Shown here: one piece after another, positions 30,450 to 39,975 of the stretch | How positions within the stretch are numbered: position 1 is the stretch's first letter | How the letters are laid out: the number at the start of each line of letters is the position of its first letter | Assembly (NCBI GenBank): GCA_030704615.1 | Contig: CM060731.1 | Location: 91,246,756 to 91,310,755, forward strand | Direction: 5' to 3' | DNA from: Takakia lepidozioides | Taxonomy: Eukaryota > Streptophyta > Takakiopsida > Takakiales > Takakiaceae | Length of the DNA stretch: 64,000 bases | The notes under the pieces: model-generated | What the model was told of the DNA's origin: nothing | What the model saw: the letters and a program-made list of their open reading frames with translations, nothing else | Databases searched by the model: none | Position numbers and translations under genes: made by a program

Positions 30450-30502
30450 GGGTACCCTACAGATCCCGTATAAGTGTCTAAGTCCCCTACAGTCCTCTAA
30501 CA
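30088..30502 (-). repeat. Inverted 5' half of the element 2 LTR
   Basis: The minus strand reads from TGTTAGAGG (30502) through the minisatellite to GGACAG-GGAAC (30088). It stops exactly at the point where the plus-strand LTR piece at 28297 starts. Together the two pieces make one complete LTR interrupted at GGAAC. Confidence 0.92.
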
Positions 30503-30720
30503 GTTTCTCGTCAGAGAAGAACTCCGCTTCAGAGGAAGCCATCTTGTCTCATCTCGTAGGATGATCCCTTCCTTTTGCGGCACTTCAGTGAAATCTGTTG
30601 ACTCAGGTCTCCAAAACACTGGAGAAGCATGCGCAGAGGAAATCGCGGAGGAAGTGCACACGATGATTGTGCACATTCTGTTATTCCTTGCCTCTGGCAA
30701 GCTCTACCTGCCCACTAACG
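30503..30720 (-). pseudogene. MULE 5' coding fragment interrupted by element 2
   Basis: The minus strand carries GAGTTCTTCTCTGACGA and neighbouring bases that match the start of the transposase at 51716 (MASSEAEFFSD), plus its upstream region (AHASPVFWRPES against AHSSTVFWRH). The homology stops at the LTR edge, so element 2 inserted into this MULE copy just after its start codon. Confidence 0.75.
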
Positions 30721-31974
30721 TTCATCCACGTGGATGAACCGTACAAACTGCTTTCTACTTACCAAATGCACAAGCCCCCCCAAATTTGGGGAGATTCCAC
30801 CGTGTTGTTAGGGAGATTATAACATTTGAAGACGGTGCATTGTTTTGAATATGGAAAAAACAAAGCAAAAGTTCATGTTTGACCAAGCAAATTATCCATG
30901 ATCCCAAATTTTCCTGGGAGAAAAAGTGCTATATTCCTGTGAAGTGCACAATCCCAAACCCTCACACCAAAGTTCACCCCAATCTGCTAAAATGAAAGGG
31001 GGGGTGCTTTGTATGTGACTGGAATGGGGGTCCCAAAAGAGAATTTGCAAAGGAAATGGTATAGGCCCCATTGGGACCCCAAATTCTCCTTCATTTGGGA
31101 ATTCCAACAGTCAGTCCCTTATAGGCCAAGAACTACACAAGCCTGCCCAAGAATTTCCCCAAAATTCCCTAAATTGCATTTGGGATGTGGGATTTTGTGA
31201 AATTTTCGGCCTCCTCGAGGTCAGGCAGTCAGTGGCCGGATATTTGCCTGAATCCGGCGACGTTTTCCGGGCCACGTCGAGGTTCCCCATTATTTGCCGG
31301 GGCCCGACTCCAACCCCTGCATTGCCCCCCGCCCCCGCCGCAAAATCCCACCCGCGTGGCCGCTGCCACTTGCCACGTTGACGGTCAACTGCCGTGCCCC
31401 CCGCCCTCCACCCAAAATCCTACAATTTCCAAACTTCAAAAAATTCCTGACGGCTGAGTTTTTCTCTGTTAGGGGCGCCATAAAGACTTGCGTGTGCAGC
31501 TTGTTCCGCGCTACATTTTTTGTTCAAGCCGCTTGTTCATCGGACTTCATCCGTGCATGCTACGGATGGATGAAAAATTGGGCCGACCCGATTCGGGTTG
31601 GCTCGTCGTTTAGGGGTTAATAACAGTATGATTGATCATGCGCACTTAGAAAGTCCACACTTTGAAACGAAAGTGGGGGAGGCTTACAATGATGAGAGTG
31701 GATGATATCCAGAAATTTGTCAACAATTACTCGTTTACTTACATACATTGGTCTGAGTTTGTGCGCCAGATGGCCCCATATTTTTTGTGCCATAGTGCCA
31801 TGGTTCTGATGGCATAGCCATTGTCTAAGTTTGTGCGCCAGTTGGCTTCATAGTTTCAACATAGGCATATTCCAGATAATTCTCTAGGAGCAGTCAGACC
31901 AACTAATTTTTGATTTGTAATGTACTGACGTTGTTATATTCAATTAATGAAACCCTTCAAAAAAATAACACGTG
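30721..31974. other. Unclassified, with a LINE/SINE-like 3' tail near 31960
   Basis: 30770-31200 contains repeated AATTTGGGG / CCCCAAATT words in both orientations, possibly a MITE, but I could not define ends. 31200-31620 is GC-rich without a supported gene. 31850-31965 ends in TTCAATTAATGAAACCCTTC followed by AAAAAAA, typical of a retroposon 3' end. Confidence 0.35.
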
Positions 31975-32165
31975 GTTCATTTTGGGCGACACACGTCAAG
32001 CTTCGAAAACTACATTGCAGACGAAGTAGCTACGGCGTGAGCCTAGCCGCGTGAGCCCAGGAGCTCGGCTCGTGCTTTGCCCTCTAAGCGTGAGCCCAGG
32101 GTCTAGAGGAGGGAGAAGCAAGTCCTATAACCGAGGACAGGGTTTAGAGGGGGTCTTATTACCGT
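31975..32165. repeat. MULE-terminus-like sequence
   Basis: TTTTGGGCGACACACGTCA (31990) matches the region upstream of the plus-strand transposase (51131-51150, reverse complement). Beyond it are GCGTGAGCC repeats, then CCTATAACCGAGG and TTACCGTGGAA, motifs seen inverted at the MULE ends at 34203 and 55621. It probably belongs to the same broken MULE copy as 30503-30720. Confidence 0.45.
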
Positions 32166-33437
32166 GGAAGCGTATATTTTGGAAGAAGAGGTGAACACGA
32201 CAAAACTTCCAAACACGGCAAACACGGCAATATACGACAGACACGACATATTGAGTCCCATTTACAAGCATGACGATCGACCCAATTCCCCCAGCCCTAC
32301 TTCGTCAACCCCAAGCACTCCCACCCCAAGCACTTCACGTAGCTAGTCCCACCTCCACTAGCCCCAAGCGCTCCACCTTGAATACAAGCCCCAAGCTACG
32401 ATCCCACTTGGCCCCACTCTCACCAAGCCCCAACCTTCTTTGGTCACTGTTTTTAAGTATACTACTGCAGCAGCCACACCCACTAGTGAGTTGCTTTTCA
32501 ATCCACCAACAATAGTAGAACTCTCTAGAAAGTCAACTAGTGAACTAGGAAAGATGGCTATACCAACTCTGGCCGGGCGAGTAGTGGGTTTAGCGGGTTC
32601 TGGACCTAGCTGGCGGGTTCGGGTCCGGTTTTAAAATGAACCCGGGTCAGGGTCCGAGTTTTTGGTGATGGCACGGGTCCAGATCCGGATAGATAACCCG
32701 GACCCTAACCAGGGTTTTTTTAGGGATTTTGAAAAGGGGTAGGAGTGGCTATATATATTGGGTGTAGGGTAGTGGCCCACTCTAGGTAATTTTCCTCGAA
32801 TTGGTAGGCTACATGTATTTCTACCCTTGCCATATTTTGCGAATCAAATGGATGTTGATGAGCAATAGAAGGTGAAGTATAGAAATAGTTGAAAGCCATA
32901 GGACGAATGGAACTCTTTCTATGTGAAAACCAAGGCTAATTGGTACAAATGAGGTGTATAGTTCTCGCAAGACTAGCGACGAGCATCTCCTTGGGAAACG
33001 GAGGAGGCCCCACAATCCTGAACCTACTCCTCATTTGGCCCGTCAGATCATCTTGCATGGGGCCCGCCATGGCTACATCTATGCTGTTGCCCCCGTGGGT
33101 CCACAGACGAGGACCTTTTGAGACCCCCAATTTTTGGCGAAAATTGCCTTATTTGGACCTTTTTTTCCCTTTGTTTCATTCGCCAAGGGGATTTTCAGGC
33201 GGCCAAATGGCAAAAAATCGCCAATAAAAAAAACGCTGACCCTAACCCACTGGTACTCGGGGTGAAAATCCGGACCCGCACAACACTGTCATCGATGTCG
33301 TCAATGATCATCCTGAAATCATGATCATGAAAAAATTGAGTGTGTTGACGCACTCAGTTCTCACCGGGGGGGGGGGGGGGTTTCCCCCCCAAAAAAACCC
33401 GCCAGGTACCCGGGGTGAAAATCCGGACCCGCACAAC
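32166..33437. other. ~1.3 kb without a supported gene
   Basis: 32280-32450 is C-rich with CCAAGC repeats. 32560-32720 has GGGTCCGG/CCCGGG words. Minus strand 33130-32790 is mostly open (AMAGPMQDDLTGQMRSRFRI, then a stop), but no family is recognised. GGGGTGAAAATCCGGACCCG occurs twice, near 33259 and 33411. A G15 run lies at 33366-33380. Confidence 0.4.
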
Positions 33438-34443
33438 CGGGTGTACACAATGATCACCTCGACATTTGCTGTTCACGATAGGGCGTACGACATCACTGTT
33501 TAAAATTTCCCCAATTGCACCTGTCTTGATTTTGTTGGGATGCTATCAATCAGTTTGGGTATTCGTACCCTGCAAATATTTGTACTTCATCTTCGTGAAG
33601 ATGATGGTTTGTGATCCCAAACGTGACAATTTCATCCACCATGCAACAATGAGTTTCAACGAGATCAATACTCTCTTGCAACGGGATACAAGCACATAGG
33701 TAGATGACTTGTTGTTTCTAGAATGTGGTGAATGTTCAATCCGGTATCGCAAATCTGAATTCAGGTTGGTTTCGACTGTGAGTATGCAAAGGGTACAACC
33801 ATGATGTGTAATGTGTAGTTGGAACATTGTCACTATAAAACATTTCAATTCAATAGCAGCATTCGTGAGGTTGTTGAATGATATGGCAGGCCTTCTCCCT
33901 CCATTATGCTTCCAATTGTATAATATGTGTGCTCTATTTGGAGCTCATGCATCATTGGTCCTGTGGATGTCTGCATGTTATCCGAATTGTCAATGTTATT
34001 TGGGAAGGGTCGGGGTGTTCATATGTCGTCATGTATGCCACTGAATTTGTGAGGTTAGTTTGTCGTCCATGTAATTGTAATTGTCAAAATTACAGTATTA
34101 ATTTCACTTATTGTGGAATGGACGCCACAGTTGTGGGCTTATTTCCCGTTTCGGGTGTTTCATGGTGGTCTTCATGTTATTCACCAAATTATTGCCCAAG
34201 TTAATCCCACGGTCATAGGACCCTCGGGAATAGGCTCCTTATGTTTTCGCTGACATGGCGGATGCTGACGTGGTGCCACATCAGCACCCAACTCTATGTC
34301 AGCTTGCTGACATCAGGCTCACGCCACGTCAGCATGACTGTGGGCTCACGCCACCTCAGCAGTCGTGAGCGTACGCTCACGCCACGTCACCAATGTGTGA
34401 GCGTATGCCCACGCGCAAGGCTCATGCCGTTGCGTCGTTGGGG
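33438..34443 (+). pseudogene. MULE 3' remnant: SWIM domain and terminus
   Basis: This aligns along its length with the last part of the right-hand MULE (about 54945-55863). The SWIM region reads DRAYDITV-stop-NFPNCTCLDF. The C-terminal tail is recognisable near 33600-33700 (MVCDPKRDNFIHHATMSFN). The 3' terminus (34203-34443) carries CACGGTCATAGGACC and repeated TGACGTGG / CACGCCACGTCA words, ending GCGTCGTTG. Stops and indels make it non-functional. Confidence 0.8.
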
Positions 34444-34880
34444 GGGGGGGGGGGGGGGCCGGATGACCCACATCATCCACTTAGTTGAGGTTGGATGGAT
34501 GAGGAGGGGATCGACAGTTCGGGGGAGTGCCACGTGGCTGGAGATGGGGTGGGGGATCAATGCAGTGAGGGGATCCACAGCGGGGGGCTGCCACGTGGCT
34601 GGAGATCGGGCGGGGTTTGTGGGGCGCCGCGTGGCCAGCGGTGGGGGCGAGGGTTGGGCGGGCGGGCGGGCAGGGGTGAGGGGGGCGCGGGGAGCAGCGG
34701 GGCCGGGGCAGTGGGCGGAGGGGTCGGAGGGGGGTGGGGGTGATTTGACATGGGGCGTCCAGCTCGCCGACGAAGCTGCCGGAGCAGGGTTTCCCTGGCT
34801 GTACCTCGTGGGCCGTACCGGTCAGCTCACACGCTTGCAATAAAATCAAGCCACATCCATATTGGGACCGGGAAATAATA
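34444..34880. other. GC-rich stretch, no supported gene
   Basis: Starts with a G-run (about 34440-34458) exactly where the MULE homology ends. It contains repeated GCCACGTGGCTGGAGATCGG-like words. Long Pro-rich frames on the minus strand follow from the base composition. Confidence 0.4.
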
Positions 34881-35192
34881 TATAGTCTCTTCTTTCATTT
34901 TTTCATTTTTCTCTTAAAAAAGAAATTTAAAGGGAAACAGCTGGGAGCGACAACCTGCTCACAAATCAGGCCCCTTGATGAGAAAATAAGAGTGAGAGGA
35001 GAAAATAACCTCTTTCACAGTAACCGTGCCATGGAGGCTGAGAAATGGAACACCGCCCAGAGAAGGGGGAGAAGAGTATACCACACCCGTCAAGTAGCAG
35101 GATTTGATCCCAGAATCATCTGGGTGGCACTCAGTGCACTTTACCAACTGAGCTACTGACTGTTGGTCTTTCTCTTTATAGTCTCTTCTTTC
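34881..35192 (-). mobile_element. tRNA-derived SINE with 16-bp target-site duplications
   Basis: The minus strand has an A box TAGCTCAGTTGG (35155-35144) and a B box GGATCAAATCC (35110-35100), the internal RNA polymerase III promoter of a tRNA-like head. It also has an A-rich tail (T-rich on the plus strand at about 34897-34925). TATAGTCTCTTCTTTC flanks it at 34881-34896 and 35177-35192. The body is about 280 bp. The parent tRNA was not determined. Confidence 0.85.
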
Positions 35193-35328
35193 CTTCTGTG
35201 CCTTTGTGAATCATGAGACAAATTTTGATTGGATTTGGGTCCGGATGTTTTGTTCATTCGGTCCTCTTAATTTCTTGTCAATAAGCTCATTGAGTTACCG
35301 GTGGAAAAAAATATAGTCTCTTCTTTCC
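35193..35328 (+). mobile_element. Short truncated retroposon with A-tail, sharing the SINE target site
   Basis: About 115 bp ending in ACCGGTGG plus an A-run (35305-35311). It is followed by a third TATAGTCTCTTCTTTCC (35312-35328). The copy at 35177 is its 5' duplication, so this insert came first and the SINE then landed in one of its duplications. Confidence 0.65.
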
Positions 35329-35804
35329 TTCTTTCTCTAGAATGCTTTAGTCCACCATAATGTAGAAAGTAGAAAGTATCTATTTACGGTGGCCAGTGTG
35401 CACGTAGGTATGTTATGTACTTGAAAATACTGTAGTGAGATCGGCCTTGCTCATTACTAAGCACCGCTCTCTTCTTCGCCGTTAGTATGCTGTTACTTAA
35501 TCATTCTTCGGTGTTGAGGGTTGCATATTTAGTCTCCCACCCTGTAGTTGGTTGTATCTTAATTCCATGCAGAGCGCATTAGGCTTGCTAGATCTGTGAC
35601 TTGGATATGAATAAAGGTCTAGACAACCCCCACACCCCACCAATGCAACAAAACCATGTCATGCTCCAAAAAATGGCAAACCGTTCAACCAAAATGAATA
35701 ACCCAGTCTGCAGTGTACTCTATGATCATCCACCCCCAACCAAGACAACGAAAACAAAACGCAGATAGCCCAACAATGCATACCCGACCCGAACAACAAA
35801 TAGA
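35329..35804. other. ~475 bp without a supported feature
   Basis: AT-rich sequence without recognisable coding or repeat structure. Confidence 0.4.
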
Positions 35805-35816
35805 CACTTACACTGT

Positions 35817-35855
<39 letters not shown>

Positions 35856-36994
35856 TACGACGCCCCTGGCGTCGGTAATCGTGCATTTCGAGCCCATAGA
35901 AAACACAAATTTACAACCCCTCAGGCGTCGCTATGAGGCGGTTGCAGATTTCGGACTTGAGGCGACGCCCGGGGGGTCACAGATGCAACCCCTTCTGAAA
36001 ATTCCCGCTAGCGACGCGCAGGGGTCGCAATGATTGCGACTCTCGGGGTGTCGCTATAGCCATACAGGAGGGGGAAAAAAAAAGAAAAAAAAAGAAAAAA
36101 AAAATGACGTTTTTTAAATGCGACGCCCTCGGGGTCGCTGTTTGGGAGCGATGCCCTGGGCGTCGCTTTTGAGGTCTTTTTGAATTTTGGATTTTGAAAA
36201 ATGGCGGGATCTACACGGTTCAAAAAAAGGCGGGAGTGCACATGGTTAAAAAAATGGCGGGACATACACTTGCCACGTAGTGTCAAACCTAACCCTTGAA
36301 CATGTTTTTGCAAGTAGCCGACACATATCGAGTTCCTAATTCATTCAACGTGTTGTTAGGCAAATTTGAACTCAAGACCTCTAGATTAAATACACATAGT
36401 AAGACACTTCACACTAACAGACATATCAATTACTGAACTTACACACAAACTCATGATTTAATTGTACATCAGGTAGTTCATGCGTCTCTTAGGCTCATCG
36501 CGATCTTAAAGCGACACTCCTCGCGTCGCTTAAATGTAAGCTTTTCCTGCACCATCTACTGTAGAAAACAAAAAATGATCAAGTCATTTTTGGCGTTGCT
36601 ACAAATGACTTATACAAAAAAAAAAACTCAAAAGTGACGCTTAGGGCGTCGCTAAAAATGACTAATCAAAAAAAAAAACTCAAAAAATGTGACGTTTTTT
36701 TTGGTTTTTTTTGTCGGGGTGCCAGAAGCGACGCCCTGGGTGTCGCAAAGTCGTCGCAACCTCACAACCGACGCCCTCGGCGTCACACAAGGGGCCGACC
36801 CCTAGTGCGTCGCAGCCCAGCTGCGACGGTTGTTCGTTTTATTTTAGTCCATTGTGACGCTTGAGGCGTCGTAATGGAAGACTTGGTAAAAATCCACAAA
36901 AACGTGGATTTTGGCAGTGTGTCTGCGACGCCCAGGGCGTCGCAAGATGGGGACGCGGCGGGGGCATCACTAACCCCTCTTTTTTCCTGTAGTG
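35805..36994. mobile_element. CACTA-like (En/Spm) non-autonomous element
   Basis: The right terminus reads TTTTTTCCTGTAGTG, the inverse of CACTACAGGAAAAAA, a typical plant CACTA end, and stops at 36994. Inside, about a dozen GCGACGCC...GGCGTCGC palindromes (35870-36960) resemble the subterminal transposase-binding repeats of CACTA elements. The left end is uncertain: AGA-CACTTACAC at 35802 would give a 3-bp AGA duplication (AGA also follows 36994), but it has CACTT in place of CACTA. A G35 run (35819-35853) lies inside. There is no transposase. Confidence 0.55.
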
Positions 36995-37329
36995 AGAAGA
37001 GCCCAACTCATGAAATCTGGAAATCCCATTGTTCATCAAAACACAAAGGCATAACCAACTTACACACATGGCACACTCCATATGAAAACCCTTTCCGAGG
37101 AACAAATCTCACAACGGTGAGATGACAACCATTACACAGACAACCCCACAAATTGCTAGATACACTCACAAGCAGAATTCAGGAAAAATCTGAAATTATG
37201 TAGACAACTAGCTTGCCTATACACACTGGAGCTCCCTCCAACATGCACCAAGACATAGAAATGAATCTTGGCATTGGGGACAGTAGGGATGCGTACGACG
37301 ACATTGGCAAACCACGCACAAACGGCGAA
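36995..37329. other. ~330 bp without a recognised gene
   Basis: Lies between the CACTA end and the PiggyBac-like remnant. It may include the degraded C-terminus of the latter. Nothing specific is seen. Confidence 0.35.
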
Positions 37330-37935
37330 TGGTGGAGTGTAACGTCTGGTGCTCATCTGAAGCACGTGGCACTTAGATAGTCGTCGTTTCCAATGTCGCC
37401 CAAGTGCTTGCTGTAAGTGAAGGAGAAACAAAACTCCAGGTGAGACAGAGCTCGCACGCACATGCAATTCAGGGCGGGTACATGCAATATATATGAATTC
37501 ACCATAGTGGTATCAAGAAGGAAAAAAAAACCCTATGCCACTAATTGTGGGTTTTGAGCTGCATATTACAAGCTCATCTGAGCTGGTTTTCTACGTCCAC
37601 ACCGCGCATGTATGTTTGATATTGCACATGTATTGGCACAAACAGCACCGAGACCCTAACATTCCCACAAATCGCAACACACTCACAGGTGAATTTGGGC
37701 CCGATGTTGGCCGAGCCGATGATGACACCATGAACACTCCCTTCTTGTCCCATGCCACCAGAGACATATAGCAAGCTGCATCTCTTTGAATTGCAGTCAA
37801 GCATGTCAAGAAATGAGGCAATCCTTTTCTATTCAACCTTATTGTCCCAGTGGCTCAGGTCTTTTTCAAAGCCAAGTTATACAACAATTGGAGAGAAGTG
37901 AAGTAACTCACTGATCATTGTGTGTCCCTGCCATG
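37330..37935 (-). pseudogene. PiggyBac-like transposase remnant (DDE_Tnp_1_7 type)
   Basis: The minus strand carries, in the family's order, FTSLQLLYNLALKKT, then ATGTIRLNRKGLPHFL, then AWDKKGVFMVSS, then VQYQTYMRGVDVENQLR, then KTHN-stop-WHRVFFFLLDTTMVNSYIL, then ALSHLEFCFS. GTxRxNRKGLP, WDxKxVxxxS, YxxxMxGVDxxxQ and FFLLDxxxxNSYI are signature segments of the C-terminal part of PiggyBac transposases. At least two stops and one or two frameshifts break it. The N-terminal part with the first catalytic Asp is not visible. TTAA borders were not located. Confidence 0.75.
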
Positions 37936-38146
37936 CAATCCGGACACTAGATGAGTTACTACATCATAGCCCTCTCCTTTGCCCGACTTCTATTTCTTGC
38001 CAAGGGATCCATCCATTTTTCCCACAATACACATCGAAATCGCTAACATAGCTAGTTACATAATTGGGTCCATAACTTGGTGGGCACTGACCATGAGCAA
38101 GGTAGTATCTGATTGGCCACTACCAATCTAACCAGTCCTCTGCACT

Positions 38147-39172
38147 TCCCTACACCTCCACTGCAAATAGACTCGCATCTGGTAATTGATCATCTACTCC
38201 CGTGGCTGGTTCTCCTGTTGGTAACCGTGACAAGTGATCCACCCTAAGATGCAGCCTCCCAGGCTTGTAAACAACCTCGAACTCAAACTCGTGCAAGATT
38301 ATCAACCATCTTGCTATTCTTCCGCTTATCAGAGGTTTGTTTACCAGGTATATCAGAGCCCGGTGATCCACATAGAACATAAACTTCTTGCCCAACAGGT
38401 AATGCCTGAATTTCTTCACTGCATAGATCATTGTCAATGCTTCTCTTTCTGTTGTGCTATAATTTCTTTCGGCATTGTTCATCAATCGGCTAGCATAGTA
38501 CACAGGTGAATCTATCCTTCCTGTAACATTTTGGGCTAACACTACTCATAGTGCTTCTCCAGAAGCATCACAGTGAACATGAAATATTTCCTGCCAGTGA
38601 GGATTAATCAGCACAGGTGTAGTTGTTACTGACAATGTAAGTTCCTCAAAAGCCTGTTGACATTCAGGTGTCCATGCAAACACTGCATCTTTCTTCAGAA
38701 GTTTGCTCAATGGTGCTGCTATCTGTGCATACCGTCTAACAAATCTTCTGTAATAGCAGGTTTGTCCAAGGAATCCCCTTAGACTCTTAACATTCACTGG
38801 TGGTGGAGAGGCTTTAATGGCCTCTGTTTTCCTGGGATCCACAAGAAGTCCCCTCTTACACACAATGTGTCCCAGAAGCACGCCTGAGTTCACACAGAAA
38901 GTACATTTCTCTGGATTCAGGCCAGACCTCTCATCCTGCATCTGGCCAGACATAACTCCAATTTATGCAAGTGCTCATTCTTAGAGTTGTACACACTGAA
39001 ATCATCCAAGAACACTTGCATGAAATCATCCAGATATTCATGAAAAGATTCACTTATCACTCTCTGAAAGGTTGCTGGTGCATTACAAAGTCCAAAGGGC
39101 ATGACTTTGTATGCATAAGCACCCCAGTCTGTGATGAAAGCTGCACTTGCACTTGATTATAACCACTGAAGC
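38147..39172 (-). pseudogene. Element 3 RT C-terminal part and RNase H
   Basis: The minus strand carries MPFGLCNAPATFQRV and VFLDDFSVYN (RT catalytic site), GLLVDPRKTEAI, then RNase H blocks HVHCDASGEAL and YSTTEREALTMIYA. A frameshift lies near 38945, and a stop (GEAL-stop-VVLA) near 38545. It ends at the chromovirus duplication GAAGC. Confidence 0.9.
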
Positions 39173-39920
39173 TGTCGCGGCCCTTTGCCTTGAGGGCAGG
39201 GGGTCGGGACACATCAGGGGCTGCCCCTGTGGTGGGGGCAGCGGCAGCGATAGGTATGGGGGGGCTGAGGCACCCTTGAGTGCCCAAGGCACTCAGGGAA
39301 GCGGAGGCGCTCACTAGGTGAAGCCCCGCACACCGGGTTGCGGTGGGGGTGGCTCCACAAGCGGTGGGGTTGGCTCCACAAGGGGTGGTGGTAGCTTAGT
39401 GGGACTTAGTGGGGGTGGCATAGGACTCACCATGGGGGCGGAGACCTCGTGGTGGGAGTCGTGGGGAGTCTTGGGACTCATCACGGTCCATAGGGGCCGT
39501 GGTGAGCGGGCCAAGACTCACCGCGACTCACCACCGGGAGTCGAGGGTTTTCGTGGTGGTTCGCCATAAAATGGCATGGCTGGTTGTGGAACCCCCGCGG
39601 ACAGCTACAGAAGTATATATAGGGAGTAGTAACCCCGAGAACGGTGCAAGCCCGTTGGTGACCAAAAACTAGTGAGTAAGCGAGCGAGCCGGAAAGCGAC
39701 CAAAGAGTGGGGAGCTGTTCCGGACTGCCATCTACCAAAGGGAATTCTCCTAGTCCCAAGAGGTGGAGGGTTTAGAAGGAAGCGAAGGGGGGACCGTTAT
39801 GTCCCGGTGAGCAGCCGAAGCTCCAAGTTGGCCCGGGCGGCCAGGTTGGGAGTCAGGCGCGCGCATCAAAGCGAGTAACTATGACTTGAAGGGGAGCTTA
39901 CCGAAGTGAGGTGCGCGACA
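39173..39920 (+). repeat. Left LTR of element 4
   Basis: 748 bp, TGTCGCGGCCC to GTGCGCGACA, with a TATA-like TATATATA at 39614-39621. The small open frames inside (Pro-rich on the minus strand, Gly-rich on the plus strand) also occur in the right LTR and are not genes. Confidence 0.96.
39614..39621 (+). promoter_or_regulatory. TATA box of the chromovirus LTR promoter
   Basis: TATATATAGGGAG lies about 300 bp before the LTR end and is repeated at 45881-45888 in the right LTR. It is the only TATA-like site in the LTR, so it probably drives the genomic transcript. Confidence 0.6.
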
Positions 39921-39922
39921 TT

Positions 39923-39940
39923 TGGTATCAGAGCTTAGAG
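39923..39940 (+). promoter_or_regulatory. Primer-binding site, initiator tRNA-Met
   Basis: TGGTATCAGAGC, two bases after the LTR, is the standard plant chromovirus/copia site complementary to the 3' end of initiator tRNA-Met. Confidence 0.92.
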
Positions 39941-39975
39941 TTCAGTACGCGATCGTCCTTGGGATTGGCCTCATC

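Noticed and set aside
34481-34849. Pro-rich and Gly-rich frames
   Set aside because: GC-rich, G-run-containing DNA gives such frames on both strands; no domain and no conservation.
35100-35156. Functional tRNA gene on the minus strand
   Set aside because: A and B boxes are present but no acceptor stem or proper cloverleaf; A-rich tail and flanking duplications show a SINE.
39318-39569. Small frames inside the chromovirus LTR (also at 45585-45836)
   Set aside because: Duplicated only because the LTR is duplicated; no coding evidence.
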